Shown: positions 36,841-45,831 of the stretch, in pieces | Layout: the number at the start of each line of letters is the position of its first letter | Numbering within the stretch: the stretch's first letter is position 1 | Assembly: GCF_000768555.3 (NCBI RefSeq) | Contig: NZ_KN293991.1 | Location: forward strand, 186,001 to 250,000 | Source: Roseovarius mucosus DSM 17069 | GTDB lineage: Bacteria; Pseudomonadota; Alphaproteobacteria; Rhodobacterales; Rhodobacteraceae | Direction of reading: 5' to 3' | Length of the DNA stretch: 64,000 nt | Made by a program: the position numbers and the translations under genes | Notes under the pieces: generated by a model | Databases searched by the model: none | What the model saw: the letters and a program-made list of their open reading frames with translations, nothing else | What the model was told of the DNA's origin: nothing

Positions 36841-36911
36841 TAAATTCAAGAATACGAATTTATTGTTGTGTGGTCGCGCGATTGTGTTCTATGATATACA
36901 AAAATCTGAAT
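36841..36911. promoter_or_regulatory. Candidate SoxR operators between soxW and soxX
   Basis: TAAATTC-N8-GAATTTA (36841-36862) is a perfect 7-bp dyad with the ATTC-N8-GAAT geometry reported for SqrR-type repressors. A second half-matching site ATAC-N8-GAAT lies at 36896-36911. SoxR of Paracoccus binds the equivalent soxW-soxX region to control soxXYZABCD. Confidence 0.7.
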
Positions 36912-36927
36912 GTGTTAGGGAGGACGC

Positions 36928-37398
36928 ATGAAACGATCAATTCTCACGGTGTCGCTGATTTGCGCGACAATGAGCGCGTCAGCGGCTGAAGTCGCACCGA
37001 CAAATGTGAAATTTACCGATGGCGCGATTGCAGAATCCCTGACGGGTGTTGCAGGCGACCCCGTCGCCGGGCGCGAAGTGCTTGGAAGTCGCTCGCTTGG
37101 TAACTGCGTGGCCTGCCACCAGGTTACCGATCTGAGCGACGTCCCGTTTCACGGTGAGATCGGCCCAATGCTGGATGGCGCGGGCTCTCGATGGAGCGAG
37201 GCCGAACTGCGCGGCATCGTCGCCAATGCCAAGATGATGTTTCCAGAGTCGCTGATGCCCTCTTTTTACCGGACAGATGGGTATACGCGGCCGGGGAATG
37301 CGTTCACGGGAGAGGCGGCAGACAGCACCTTTGGCCCCCTGCTGACCGCGCAGCAAGTTGAAGATGTGGTCGCCTATCTGGCGACCCTCAAAGAGTGA
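36928..37398 (+). CDS. soxX: Sulfur oxidation monoheme cytochrome c SoxX
   Basis: 156 residues. Signal peptide cleaved near 20 (MSASAA), heme motif CVACH at 60-64, and a C-terminal LTAQQVEDVVAYLATL helix. With SoxA it forms the periplasmic SoxAX complex, which couples thiosulfate oxidatively to the SoxYZ Cys. GGGAGGA precedes the ATG. Confidence 0.94.
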   Translation: MKRSILTVSLICATMSASAAEVAPTNVKFTDGAIAESLTGVAGDPVAGREVLGSRSLGNCVACHQVTDLSDVPFHGEIGPMLDGAGSRWSEAELRGIVANAKMMFPESLMPSFYRTDGYTRPGNAFTGEAADSTFGPLLTAQQVEDVVAYLATLKE

Positions 37399-37437
37399 TC
37401 GCGCCCCAAGCGTGACCAAGATCAGGAGTTTGACAAA

Positions 37438-37854
37438 ATGACACTGACACGACGCAACGTGATGATCATGGGGGCAGGGGCCTTTGTCGCCTTTGGCCTT
37501 CCCATGCGCGCCACCGCAGCAGGCGAAGACCGTATCGCCGAATTCACGGGCGGGGCCGCCATGGCCGATAGCGGGATCACATTGACCGCCCCCGAAATCG
37601 CCGAGAACGGAAACACGGTGCCGATCGAGGTCGCGGCCCCTGGTGCTGTCGAAATCCTCGTGCTGGCTATGGGCAACCCGACGCCCGGTGTTGCGACCTT
37701 CAAATTCGGCCCCTTGGCTGCATCGCAAACTGCCTCAACCCGCATCCGTTTGGCGGGTACGCAGGATGTGGTGGCAATCGCCAAAATGAGCGACGGCTCC
37801 TTCGCCAAGGCATCGAGCAACGTCAAGGTTACAATCGGCGGCTGCGGCGGCTGA
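37438..37854 (+). CDS. soxY: Thiosulfate carrier subunit SoxY
   Basis: 138 residues. Twin-arginine-type leader TRRNVMIMGAGAFVAFGLP and the C-terminal GGCGG swinging arm with substrate-carrying Cys136. Sulfur intermediates ride on this Cys while SoxAX, SoxB and SoxCD act on them. It pairs with SoxZ, encoded 22 bp downstream. Confidence 0.96.
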   Translation: MTLTRRNVMIMGAGAFVAFGLPMRATAAGEDRIAEFTGGAAMADSGITLTAPEIAENGNTVPIEVAAPGAVEILVLAMGNPTPGVATFKFGPLAASQTASTRIRLAGTQDVVAIAKMSDGSFAKASSNVKVTIGGCGG

Positions 37855-37876
37855 GGCTTAGGTAGGAGAAACGAGA

Positions 37877-38206
37877 ATGGCACAAGACGTAACACCCCGC
37901 GTCAAGGTCCCGAAATCCGCAGCCGCAGGCGAAGCGGTCACGATCAAGACCCTGATCAGCCACCCTATGGAATCCGGTCAGCGCAAGGATAAGGAAGGCA
38001 ACATCATCCCGCGCTCGATCATCAATCGGTTCACCTGTGAGTTCAACGGTCAGAGCATCGTCGACGTGACCATGGAACCCGCGATCTCGACCAACCCTTA
38101 CATCGAATTTGCCGCCACAGTGCCCGAAGCCGGTGAATTTAAGTTCACTTGGTACGATGACGATGGCTCGGTCTACGAAGACACCAAGCCGATCGCGCTG
38201 AAATAA
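37877..38206 (+). CDS. soxZ: Sulfur carrier partner SoxZ
   Basis: 109 residues without a signal peptide; it is exported by hitchhiking with SoxY. TPRVKVPKSAAAGEAVTIKTLISHPMESG and the beta-rich FKFTWYDDDGSVYE are family hallmarks. It forms the SoxYZ heterodimer. Confidence 0.96.
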   Translation: MAQDVTPRVKVPKSAAAGEAVTIKTLISHPMESGQRKDKEGNIIPRSIINRFTCEFNGQSIVDVTMEPAISTNPYIEFAATVPEAGEFKFTWYDDDGSVYEDTKPIALK

Positions 38207-38233
38207 GGGTCAATCGTCAAGGGAGGGACGAGA

Positions 38234-39091
38234 ATGAAAAGAACAGGACGCATTACCGGTCTGATTGGCGCAGCCGCGCTTTTGGCGGGTGCGGCATTTG
38301 CCGGACCTGTGGATGACACGCTCGTCGTCAACGAAGAGATCGAGATCATCACGCGCACCGCAGCGCCGGCACATTTGTCGGATGCGTTGGACGAAGTTTT
38401 GTCCGGCTGGCATTTCCGAAACGATGACACGCGCTCGATGCAGGCCGATGATTTCGACAATCCCGGCATGATATTTGTCGAGAATGCAATGACCGCATGG
38501 GAAACCGCAGAGGGCACCGAAGGCAAGTCTTGCGCAAGCTGCCATGGTGATGCGGCCGAGAGCATGAAGGGCGTCCGGGCCGTCTATCCCAAGTGGAATG
38601 AGACCGCTGGCGAAGTGCGCACGCTTGAAATGCAGGTCAACGCCTGCCGAACAGAGCGGATGGGTGCTGAAAAGTGGAAATATGGCGGCGACGACATGGT
38701 CAACATGACCGCACTCTTGGCTTCGGTATCGCGCGGCATGCCGATCAACGTCGCGATCGACGGCCCGGCTCAGGCCACTTGGGAAATGGGTAAGGAAATG
38801 TACTATACCCGGTATGGTCAGCTTGAGCTGTCCTGCGCCAACTGCCACGAACAGAATTACGGCAACATGATCCGTGCGGATCATCTAAGCCAAGGGCAGA
38901 TCAATGGTTTCCCGACCTACCGCCTCAAAAACACCAAGCTGAACGGGGCGCATAACCGTTTTAAAGGGTGCATTCGCGATACGCGTGCGGAAACCTTTGC
39001 CGAAGGCAGCCCCGAGTTTATCGCCTTGGAGCTTTATGTTGCCTCGCGCGGAAATGGTCTGTCGGTCGAAGGTCCCTCGGTCAGAAACTAA
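38234..39091 (+). CDS. soxA: L-cysteine S-thiosulfotransferase diheme cytochrome SoxA
   Basis: 285 residues. Signal peptide ending near 23, two CxxCH sites (CASCH 100-104 and CANCH 201-205), and Cys246 in FKGCIRDTRAE, the cysteine that becomes the persulfide heme ligand. This is the diheme form as in Paracoccus. With SoxX it conjugates thiosulfate to SoxY. A hairpin with a T-run follows the gene. Confidence 0.95.
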   Translation: MKRTGRITGLIGAAALLAGAAFAGPVDDTLVVNEEIEIITRTAAPAHLSDALDEVLSGWHFRNDDTRSMQADDFDNPGMIFVENAMTAWETAEGTEGKSCASCHGDAAESMKGVRAVYPKWNETAGEVRTLEMQVNACRTERMGAEKWKYGGDDMVNMTALLASVSRGMPINVAIDGPAQATWEMGKEMYYTRYGQLELSCANCHEQNYGNMIRADHLSQGQINGFPTYRLKNTKLNGAHNRFKGCIRDTRAETFAEGSPEFIALELYVASRGNGLSVEGPSVRN

Positions 39092-39099
39092 TCGGGACA

Positions 39100-39129
39100 C
39101 CCCGCCTGGCTGCGTGTCGGCGGGGTTTT
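39100..39129 (+). terminator. Intrinsic terminator-like hairpin between soxA and soxB
   Basis: CCCCGCC (39100-39106) pairs with GGCGGGG (39119-39125) and is followed directly by TTTT. It lies inside the sox operon, so it probably reduces rather than stops read-through and lets SoxXYZA be made in excess of SoxBCD. Confidence 0.7.
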
Positions 39130-39190
39130 CCATATCCAAAAACATTCAAAAATCCGCATGTGATAGGTGCGGGAGTTGGAAAGGTCCATC

Positions 39191-40888
39191 ATGATCTCGC
39201 GGCGTGATTTTCTTCAGACGAGCATGGCTGCTTCTGCCATTCTTGGGGCATCTTCCTTTGGTAACTGGGCGAAACTGGCGGCGCAGCAGGCGTTGACTCA
39301 GGACCAGCTTTTGCAATTCGACACCTTTGGCAATGTCAGCTTGATCCATATCACCGACATTCACGCCCAACTCAAACCGATCTATTTCCGCGAGCCGTCG
39401 ATCAATATCGGCGTGGGCGAAAACAAGGGGGCCGTGCCGCATGTCACCGGTGCGGATTTCCGCAAACTCTACGGCGTCGACGATGGCAGCCCCACGCATT
39501 ACGCCCTGTCGGCTGGCGATTTCAGCGCGCTTGCGCAAGCGTATGGCAAGGTTGGCGGCCTCGACCGGATGGCGACGGTTATCAACGCCATTCGTGCCGA
39601 TCGTCCCGATGCAATCCTGCTGGATGGCGGCGATACCTGGCATGGTTCCTACACCTGCTACCACACCGCTGGTCAGGACATGGTCAATGTGATGAACGCA
39701 TTGAAACCTGACGCGATGACCTTTCACTGGGAATTCACGTTAGGGTCCGCCCGTGTGCAGGAGATTGTCGAGAACCTCCCCTTTGCCGCGCTCGGGCAGA
39801 ACATCTTTGATGCCGAATGGGACGAGCCGGTCGATATATTCCCACCCTACAAGTTCTTCGAGCGTGGCGGGGTCAAGATCGCAGTCATCGGTCAGGCCTT
39901 TCCCTATATGCCCATTGCCAATCCGGGCTGGATGTTCCCGGAATACAGCTTTGGCATCCGTGACGAGAACATGCAGGCGATGGTAGACGAGGTGCGCGGG
40001 CAGGGAGCCGAGCTCGTTGTCTGTCTCAGCCACAATGGCTTTGACGTGGATAAAAAGATGGCCAACCGTGTCACCGGAATCGACGTGATCCTGTCGGGGC
40101 ACACCCATGACGCCCTGCCGGAACCTGTGCTGGTGGGCGAGACAATCATCGTGGCCTCTGGCTCTAACGGCAAATTCGTCAGCCGCGTTGATCTCGATGT
40201 GCGCGATGGGCGCATGATGGGCTTCCGGCACAAGCTGATCCCGATCTTCTCCGACGTGATCGAGCCGGATAAAGAGGTCGCTGCTCTGATTGACGCGCAG
40301 CGCGCGCCGTATCTCGACCAGTTGAGCGAAGTGATCGGCAAGACAGACAGCCTGCTTTATCGTCGTGGCAACTTCAACGGTACATGGGACGATCTGATCT
40401 GCGACGCGCTCTTGTCCGAGCGCGAGGCCGACATCGCCATGTCCCCGGGCGTCCGCTGGGGGCCAAGCTTGATCCCCGGTCAGGACATCACCCGCGAGGA
40501 CATCTTCAACGTCACCTCGATGACCTATGGCAAGGCCTATCGCTCTGAAATGACCGGTGAATTCATCAAGGTCATTCTCGAGGACGTGGCCGACAACATC
40601 TTCAACCCCGACCCTTATTATCAACAGGGTGGCGATATGGTCCGCATCGGCGGCATGGGCTATCGGATCGACATTAACCAGCCGCAGGGCAGCCGGATAA
40701 GCGACATGACCCTGCTCAAGACAGGCGAAGCGATTGATCCTGCGAAATCCTACGTGGTCGCTGGGTGGGCCTCGGTCAATGAAAACACTGAAGGCCCCGA
40801 AATCTGGGATGTGGTCGAGAGCCATATCCGCAAACTCGGCACGGTCAGTGTCACCCCCAACAACAGCGTCCAAGTAATTGGCGCGTAA
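39191..40888 (+). CDS. soxB: Thiosulfohydrolase SoxB
   Basis: 565 residues from ATG 39191 (GGAAAGG upstream). Tat signal SRRDFLQTSMAASAIL. Metallophosphatase-type metal ligands are visible in HITDIHAQLKP, LDGGDTWHGS, CLSHNGFDVD and LSGHTHDALPEP. It is a dimanganese enzyme that hydrolyses the terminal sulfone from SoxY as sulfate, in the periplasm. Confidence 0.96.
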   Translation: MISRRDFLQTSMAASAILGASSFGNWAKLAAQQALTQDQLLQFDTFGNVSLIHITDIHAQLKPIYFREPSINIGVGENKGAVPHVTGADFRKLYGVDDGSPTHYALSAGDFSALAQAYGKVGGLDRMATVINAIRADRPDAILLDGGDTWHGSYTCYHTAGQDMVNVMNALKPDAMTFHWEFTLGSARVQEIVENLPFAALGQNIFDAEWDEPVDIFPPYKFFERGGVKIAVIGQAFPYMPIANPGWMFPEYSFGIRDENMQAMVDEVRGQGAELVVCLSHNGFDVDKKMANRVTGIDVILSGHTHDALPEPVLVGETIIVASGSNGKFVSRVDLDVRDGRMMGFRHKLIPIFSDVIEPDKEVAALIDAQRAPYLDQLSEVIGKTDSLLYRRGNFNGTWDDLICDALLSEREADIAMSPGVRWGPSLIPGQDITREDIFNVTSMTYGKAYRSEMTGEFIKVILEDVADNIFNPDPYYQQGGDMVRIGGMGYRIDINQPQGSRISDMTLLKTGEAIDPAKSYVVAGWASVNENTEGPEIWDVVESHIRKLGTVSVTPNNSVQVIGA

Positions 40889-40914
40889 CGACTTGCTGAA
40901 AGGAGGCATTTGAA

Positions 40915-42198
40915 ATGTCAGGGACATTCAAAGGCAAACCCACCTCCCGGCGCGCCTTTCTGCGCGGTGGCGTGGCAGCGGCGGCCGGGGCCGTTGCGGC
41001 TGGGGCCGCAAAATCCGCCACCCCGGATCCGTTGATCACTGAAGTGCAGGATTGGGCCACCAGCCTGGGCGACGGGGTGGATGCAACGCCCTATGGTCTG
41101 CCAATCGAGTATGAATCGGATGTCGTGCGGCGCAATGTGCCATGGCTCACCGCGGATCCGATCAGCTCGATAAACTTTACCCCCATTCACGCGCTCGATG
41201 GCACCATAACGCCGCAGGGCTGTGCCTTCGAGCGGCACCATTCCGGCGCGATCGACCTCAAGAAAGAGGACTATCGCCTGATGATCAACGGCCTCGTGGA
41301 TACGCCGCTGGTCTTTACCTACGAAGACCTAGAGCGTTTTCCGCGCGAGAACCATGTTTATTTCTGCGAATGTGCCGCCAACACCGGCATGGAATGGGCC
41401 GGCGCACAGCTGAACGGCGCGCAGTTCACCCATGGCATGATCCACAACATGGAATACACCGGCGTCCCCCTGCGCACCCTGCTCGAAGAGGCGGGATTGG
41501 ACGCGGCGGGCGATCTCAAGGATAAATGGGTCTATGTCGAGGGGGCGGATGCGTCTTCGAATGGCCGCTCGATCCCCATGGCCAAGGCGCTTGGCGATTG
41601 CCTTGTTGCGTTCAAGGCTAATGGCGAGGCGTTGCGCAAAGAGCATGGATATCCCGTGCGCCTTGTCGTGCCCGGCTGGGAAGGCAACATGTGGGTCAAG
41701 TGGTTGCGCCGCATCGAAGTGACCGATGCCGCCGTCGAGAGCCGCGAAGAAACCAGCAAATACACGGACACGCTGGAAGATGGCACAAGCCGTAAATGGA
41801 CCTGGGTGATGGATGCCAAATCGGTCATCACCTCGCCCAGTCCGCAGTCGCCCATCAAACATGGCACGGGTCCGCTTGTGATTACAGGTCTGGCATGGTC
41901 CGGTCATGGCGCGATCACCCGCGTCGACGTGTCCAAGGATGGTGGCAAGACATGGGAAACCGCGCGTCTTGCCAAGCCGGGCGAGGCCAAAGCGCTCACC
42001 CGTTTCTACCTCGATACCACTTGGAATGGCGAAGAGATGTTGCTTCAGAGCCGGGCCATGGACGAGACCGGATATATCCAGCCCACCAAGGCGCAGCTGC
42101 GCGAGGTGCGCGGCCTGAACTCGGTCTATCACAACAACTGTATTCAGACATGGTGGGTGCGGCCCAACGGGGAGGCAGAAAATGTCGAAGTTTCTTAA
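40915..42198 (+). CDS. soxC: Sulfane dehydrogenase molybdopterin subunit SoxC
   Basis: 427 residues. Tat motif SRRAFLRGG (11-19), sulfite-oxidase fold with the Mo-ligand Cys153 in FCECAANTGMEW, and a C-terminal Ig-like dimerisation domain (GLAWSGHGAITRVDVSKDGGKTW). With SoxD it oxidises SoxY-bound sulfane sulfur by six electrons, so the cell can take thiosulfate fully to sulfate. It overlaps soxD by 17 bp. Confidence 0.95.
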   Translation: MSGTFKGKPTSRRAFLRGGVAAAAGAVAAGAAKSATPDPLITEVQDWATSLGDGVDATPYGLPIEYESDVVRRNVPWLTADPISSINFTPIHALDGTITPQGCAFERHHSGAIDLKKEDYRLMINGLVDTPLVFTYEDLERFPRENHVYFCECAANTGMEWAGAQLNGAQFTHGMIHNMEYTGVPLRTLLEEAGLDAAGDLKDKWVYVEGADASSNGRSIPMAKALGDCLVAFKANGEALRKEHGYPVRLVVPGWEGNMWVKWLRRIEVTDAAVESREETSKYTDTLEDGTSRKWTWVMDAKSVITSPSPQSPIKHGTGPLVITGLAWSGHGAITRVDVSKDGGKTWETARLAKPGEAKALTRFYLDTTWNGEEMLLQSRAMDETGYIQPTKAQLREVRGLNSVYHNNCIQTWWVRPNGEAENVEVS

Positions 42199-43249
42199 GT
42201 TTACGCTGGTCACGGGATTTGCCCTCAGCGCCACGGCAACTGCCATCTGGGCTGGGGAATACGGCCTTGGGCGCCCTGCCCTGCCCGAGGAAATCGCGGC
42301 GTGGGACGTGAAGGTGATGCCCGACGGGCGGGGCTTGCCCGAGGGGTCTGGCGATGTCTGGACTGGCGACGAGGTATTTGGCGAACATTGTGCGGTCTGT
42401 CATGGTGACTTCGCCGAAGGTATCGGCAACTGGCCGAAACTGGCCGGTGGGGCCGACACGCTCGACCGGGACGATCCGCTCAAGACGGTTGGGTCCTACT
42501 GGCCGCATCTTTCGACCGTGTTCGATTACGTCAACCGATCCATGCCGTTCGGCAATGCGCAGAGCCTGACACCCGATGAGGTCTATGCCATCGTTGCCTA
42601 TATCCTGTATTCCAACAACCTTGTGGACGACGATTTCGAGCTGAGCCATGAAAACTTCATGGATGTGGAATTGCCCAACGCGGGCGGCTTTATCGTCGAT
42701 GATCGCGCCGTGACGGAATATGCCATCTGGCATGGCGAGCCCTGCATGGAGAATTGCAAGGAAAAGGTCGAGATCACGATGCATGCGACCGTTCTCGACG
42801 TGACACCCGATGAAGGGGGCGCTGCGGAAGAGGCAAGCGCGCCCGACCCGGTTGAAGTGGCCGAGGCCGCGCCGGAGCCAGCTGCCGAACCAGAGGTGGC
42901 CCCGGCCGCAGAGGTCGCAGCGATTGATCCGGCGCTGATCGCCGCTGGCGAAAAGGTGTTCAAGAAATGCAGCGCCTGCCATCAGGTCGGGGAGGGGGCG
43001 ACAAATCGTGTCGGGCCGGTCCTCAATGGGGTGATGGGGCGTGCCGCGGGCGCGGTCGAGGGGTTCAAATATTCCGACGCGCTTCAAACCATGGCGACGG
43101 ACGGTCTGGTCTGGACCGACGAGACGCTTACGGCATTTCTCGCCAATCCGCGTGGCTTCATGAAAGGCACCAAGATGAGCTTTGCAGGCCTCAAAAAGGA
43201 TGAGGACCTCGCTGCAATTTCCGCTTATCTTTCGAGCTTTAGTCAGTAG
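42182..43249 (+). CDS. soxD: Sulfane dehydrogenase diheme cytochrome c subunit SoxD
   Basis: 355 residues. Signal peptide near 1-24, first heme site CAVCH (70-74), an Ala/Glu/Pro-rich linker (about 212-255), then a class I cytochrome c domain with CSACH (263-267) and KGTKMSFAGLKK carrying the Met ligand. It accepts electrons from SoxC. The second heme domain marks the Paracoccus-like diheme form. Confidence 0.94.
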   Translation: MSKFLKFTLVTGFALSATATAIWAGEYGLGRPALPEEIAAWDVKVMPDGRGLPEGSGDVWTGDEVFGEHCAVCHGDFAEGIGNWPKLAGGADTLDRDDPLKTVGSYWPHLSTVFDYVNRSMPFGNAQSLTPDEVYAIVAYILYSNNLVDDDFELSHENFMDVELPNAGGFIVDDRAVTEYAIWHGEPCMENCKEKVEITMHATVLDVTPDEGGAAEEASAPDPVEVAEAAPEPAAEPEVAPAAEVAAIDPALIAAGEKVFKKCSACHQVGEGATNRVGPVLNGVMGRAAGAVEGFKYSDALQTMATDGLVWTDETLTAFLANPRGFMKGTKMSFAGLKKDEDLAAISAYLSSFSQ

Positions 43250-43258
43250 ACTTAGGCC

Positions 43259-43963
43259 ATGATAGCGCGCCGCCTCTTGCCGATTGCCCTGACCGCGATA
43301 CTGGCGGCAGGTGCTCTGCGCGCCGAATTGGCTGGTGATGCCGAGGCAGGCGCTGCGTTGTATGGACAGTGCAAAGGGTGCCATGAAATCGGGAAGGGGG
43401 CCGAAGACCGTATCGGCCCCCATCTCAATGGCCTCTTCGGGCGTCGCGCCGCATCGCATGAGGGCTTTGCCTACTCCGCCTCGATGCAGCGGGCCGGGGT
43501 TGATGGGTTGATCTGGGGTTTTGACACGCTCGACGCCTATATCGAGAATCCCCGCGCCCTTGTATCCAAAACGCGGATGAGTTTTCGGGGCATCAAGGAC
43601 GCCCAAGACCGTGCGGATCTCATGGCCTATCTGCGCAGCTTTTCCGCAGACCCTGCGAATATCCCTGAGGCCGCGCCGACCGCACGCGGCACAGATCACA
43701 CCGTTGATCCCGCTATCCTGGCGATACAGGGCGATCCCGAATATGGCGAATACCTCTCAAGCGAATGTGTAAGCTGCCATCAGGCCGATGGATCGAGCGA
43801 GGGTATCCCCTCGATCACCCGCTGGCCCGAAGAGGATTTTGTGGTCGCCATGCATGCATACAGAGACCAACTGCGCCCCCATCCGGTGATGCAGATGATG
43901 GCCGGACGCCTGTCGAACGAGGAGATCGCGGCATTGGCGGCCTATTTCAAGGACCTCGACTGA
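43259..43963 (+). CDS. soxE: Diheme cytochrome c SoxE
   Basis: 234 residues. Signal peptide ending near 22, first class I domain with CKGCH (38-42) and SKTRMSFRGIKD (Met ligand), second domain with CVSCH (170-174). It lies 9 bp after soxD and 28 bp before soxF; SoxE and SoxF form a flavocytochrome c-like pair in Paracoccus. Confidence 0.87.
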   Translation: MIARRLLPIALTAILAAGALRAELAGDAEAGAALYGQCKGCHEIGKGAEDRIGPHLNGLFGRRAASHEGFAYSASMQRAGVDGLIWGFDTLDAYIENPRALVSKTRMSFRGIKDAQDRADLMAYLRSFSADPANIPEAAPTARGTDHTVDPAILAIQGDPEYGEYLSSECVSCHQADGSSEGIPSITRWPEEDFVVAMHAYRDQLRPHPVMQMMAGRLSNEEIAALAAYFKDLD

Positions 43964-43991
43964 TCTGAGGTCCATTCAGGGAGGACTGAAC

Positions 43992-45260
43992 ATGACATTG
44001 AACCGACGCAAGTTTATTGCCGTGGGCGCGGCTACGGCTGCCAGCCTGTCAGCACCGCATGTGCTGGCAGATAATCATGGCAAACCCCGTGTTGTGGTGA
44101 TTGGGGGCGGATCAGGCGGCGCCACCGCCGCCCGCTATATCGCAAAGGACAGCAAGGGTGCGATTGACGTGACTCTGGTCGAACCATCTCGCACCTATTT
44201 CACCTGCTACTTTTCCAACCTCTATATCGCAGGCTTTACCGATCTAGAGGACATTTCCCACACCTATGGCACGCTTGCGGCCAAGTACGGGATCAACGTC
44301 GTGCACGACTGGGCCGTCGATGTGGACCGCGACGCCAAGACCGTCAGTCTCGCAGGTGGTTCCGTGTTGCCCTATGACAAACTGATCCTCAGCCCCGGCA
44401 TTGATTTTGTCGAGGGGGCCGTGCCCGGCTGGTCGGTCGCCGCGCAGAACAAGATGCCCCACGCCTACAAGGCCGGATCGCAGAGCGAACTTCTGAAGGC
44501 GCAGGTCATGGCCATGCCCGAGGGCGGGCGGTTCGCCATGGTTGCCCCGCCTAACCCATTTCGTTGTCCGCCGGGGCCCTATGAGCGGATTTCGATGGTC
44601 GCGCATGTCCTCAAGCAGACCAACCCGACCGCCAAGATCCTGCTGGTCGACCCCAAGGAAAGTTTCTCTAAACAGGCTCTGTTCGAAGAAGGCTGGGAGC
44701 GCCACTACAGCGGCATGATCGAGCGGGTCGGTCCGGATTTCGGCGCAACCAATGTGACCGTCGATCCCGAGGCGATGACCGTGGACATCGACGGATCGGT
44801 CGAAAAGGTCGACGTCTGTAACGTCATCCCGGCGCAAAAGGCCGGGCGCATCGCCGACATGGCAGGTGTCACTGATGGCAACTGGGCGCCGGTCAATGCG
44901 GCGGATATGTCGTCCAAGGCTGACCCGGATGTGCATGTTCTGGGCGACTCGGCGCAACAGGGTGATATGCCCAAGTCAGGTTTCGCCGCCAATTCGCAGG
45001 CCAAGGTCTGCGCCATGGCGGTCCGCGGCGCGCTGACCGGTTCCAAGGTCTTTCCGGCGAAGTTCACCAACACCTGCTGGTCCCTCATCGCCGCAGACGA
45101 CGGCGTCAAGGTGGGGGCCACCTACGAGGCTACGGCAGAGAAGATCGCCAAGGTCGATGGGTTCATCTCGCAGACCGGCGAGGATGCCGCGACCCGCAAG
45201 GCGACATACGAGGAATCCGTGGGCTGGTATGCCGGTATCACGGCCGACATGTTCAACTGA
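43992..45260 (+). CDS. soxF: Flavocytochrome c sulfide dehydrogenase-like flavoprotein SoxF
   Basis: 422 residues. Twin-arginine leader NRRKFIAVGAATAASLSAPHVLA, FAD motif VVVIGGGSGGATAARYI, catalytic-type Cys in PSRTYFTCYFSNLYIAG and PFRCPPGPYERISM. It oxidises sulfide in the periplasm and passes electrons to SoxE. GGGAGGA precedes the ATG. Confidence 0.92.
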   Translation: MTLNRRKFIAVGAATAASLSAPHVLADNHGKPRVVVIGGGSGGATAARYIAKDSKGAIDVTLVEPSRTYFTCYFSNLYIAGFTDLEDISHTYGTLAAKYGINVVHDWAVDVDRDAKTVSLAGGSVLPYDKLILSPGIDFVEGAVPGWSVAAQNKMPHAYKAGSQSELLKAQVMAMPEGGRFAMVAPPNPFRCPPGPYERISMVAHVLKQTNPTAKILLVDPKESFSKQALFEEGWERHYSGMIERVGPDFGATNVTVDPEAMTVDIDGSVEKVDVCNVIPAQKAGRIADMAGVTDGNWAPVNAADMSSKADPDVHVLGDSAQQGDMPKSGFAANSQAKVCAMAVRGALTGSKVFPAKFTNTCWSLIAADDGVKVGATYEATAEKIAKVDGFISQTGEDAATRKATYEESVGWYAGITADMFN

Positions 45261-45298
45261 ATGCGCGCGAACACCACTCTGAAAGAGGAGATATTTCC

Positions 45299-45730
45299 AT
45301 GAAACGGTTACTTTGCGTCGCTGCCATCAGCGTGTTGGCGACACCCGTACTGGCGGGGGATCAGGCCACCACTTACCCCTATGACGGCAGCTTTGACGAT
45401 GCCACCTTTGCCGTCGAAAGTGCGATTGTCGGGCGTGGGCTGGTGATTGACCTCCAAAGCCACGTCGGCGAAATGCTGAACCGCACCGGCGCGGACGTGG
45501 GCAGTGATGTGAGGATTTTCGACGCAGCGGATATTTTCCTGTTCTGTTCCGCCACCCTCTCGCGCGAAGTGATGGAGGCAGATCCGATGAACATCGCGCA
45601 TTGCCCCTATGGCATCTTTGTCGCCGATCAGGGAGGCGAAGTGCTGATCGGCTATCGCAACTATCCCGAGGGCGAGATGCAGAAGGTGCAGGCAATGCTG
45701 GACGACATCGTTCAAGAGGCTTTGCAGTAA
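45299..45730 (+). CDS. Periplasmic DUF302-domain protein
   Basis: 143 residues. Signal peptide MKRLLCVAAISVLATPVLA (1-19), then a DUF302-like fold (YDGSFDDATFAVESAIVGRGLVIDLQSHVGEMLNRTG and a C-terminal HCPYGIFVADQGGEVLIGYRNYPEGEM). The function is unknown. It lies 38 bp after soxF with its own ribosome site (AAAGAGGAGA), so it is probably expressed with sox; a strong hairpin follows. Confidence 0.8.
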   Translation: MKRLLCVAAISVLATPVLAGDQATTYPYDGSFDDATFAVESAIVGRGLVIDLQSHVGEMLNRTGADVGSDVRIFDAADIFLFCSATLSREVMEADPMNIAHCPYGIFVADQGGEVLIGYRNYPEGEMQKVQAMLDDIVQEALQ

Positions 45731-45737
45731 GCCATTT

Positions 45738-45765
45738 CAACCGGGCCGCTGCGACGGCCCGGTTG
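45738..45765 (+). terminator. Hairpin ending the sox operon
   Basis: CAACCGGGCCG pairs perfectly with CGGCCCGGTTG (11 bp, loop CTGCGA) 8 bp after the DUF302 stop. There is no T-run, so termination strength is uncertain. Confidence 0.55.
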
Positions 45766-45831
45766 ACGCATGTCAAGGCGCACGAACCCTTGTCTTGATA
45801 TCTGATCGCATCATTTCTGGCGGGGCGGCGC

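Noticed and set aside
41996..43699. 567-residue leftward reading frame across soxC, soxD and soxE
   Set aside because: Antisense shadow of genes with heme and molybdenum motifs.
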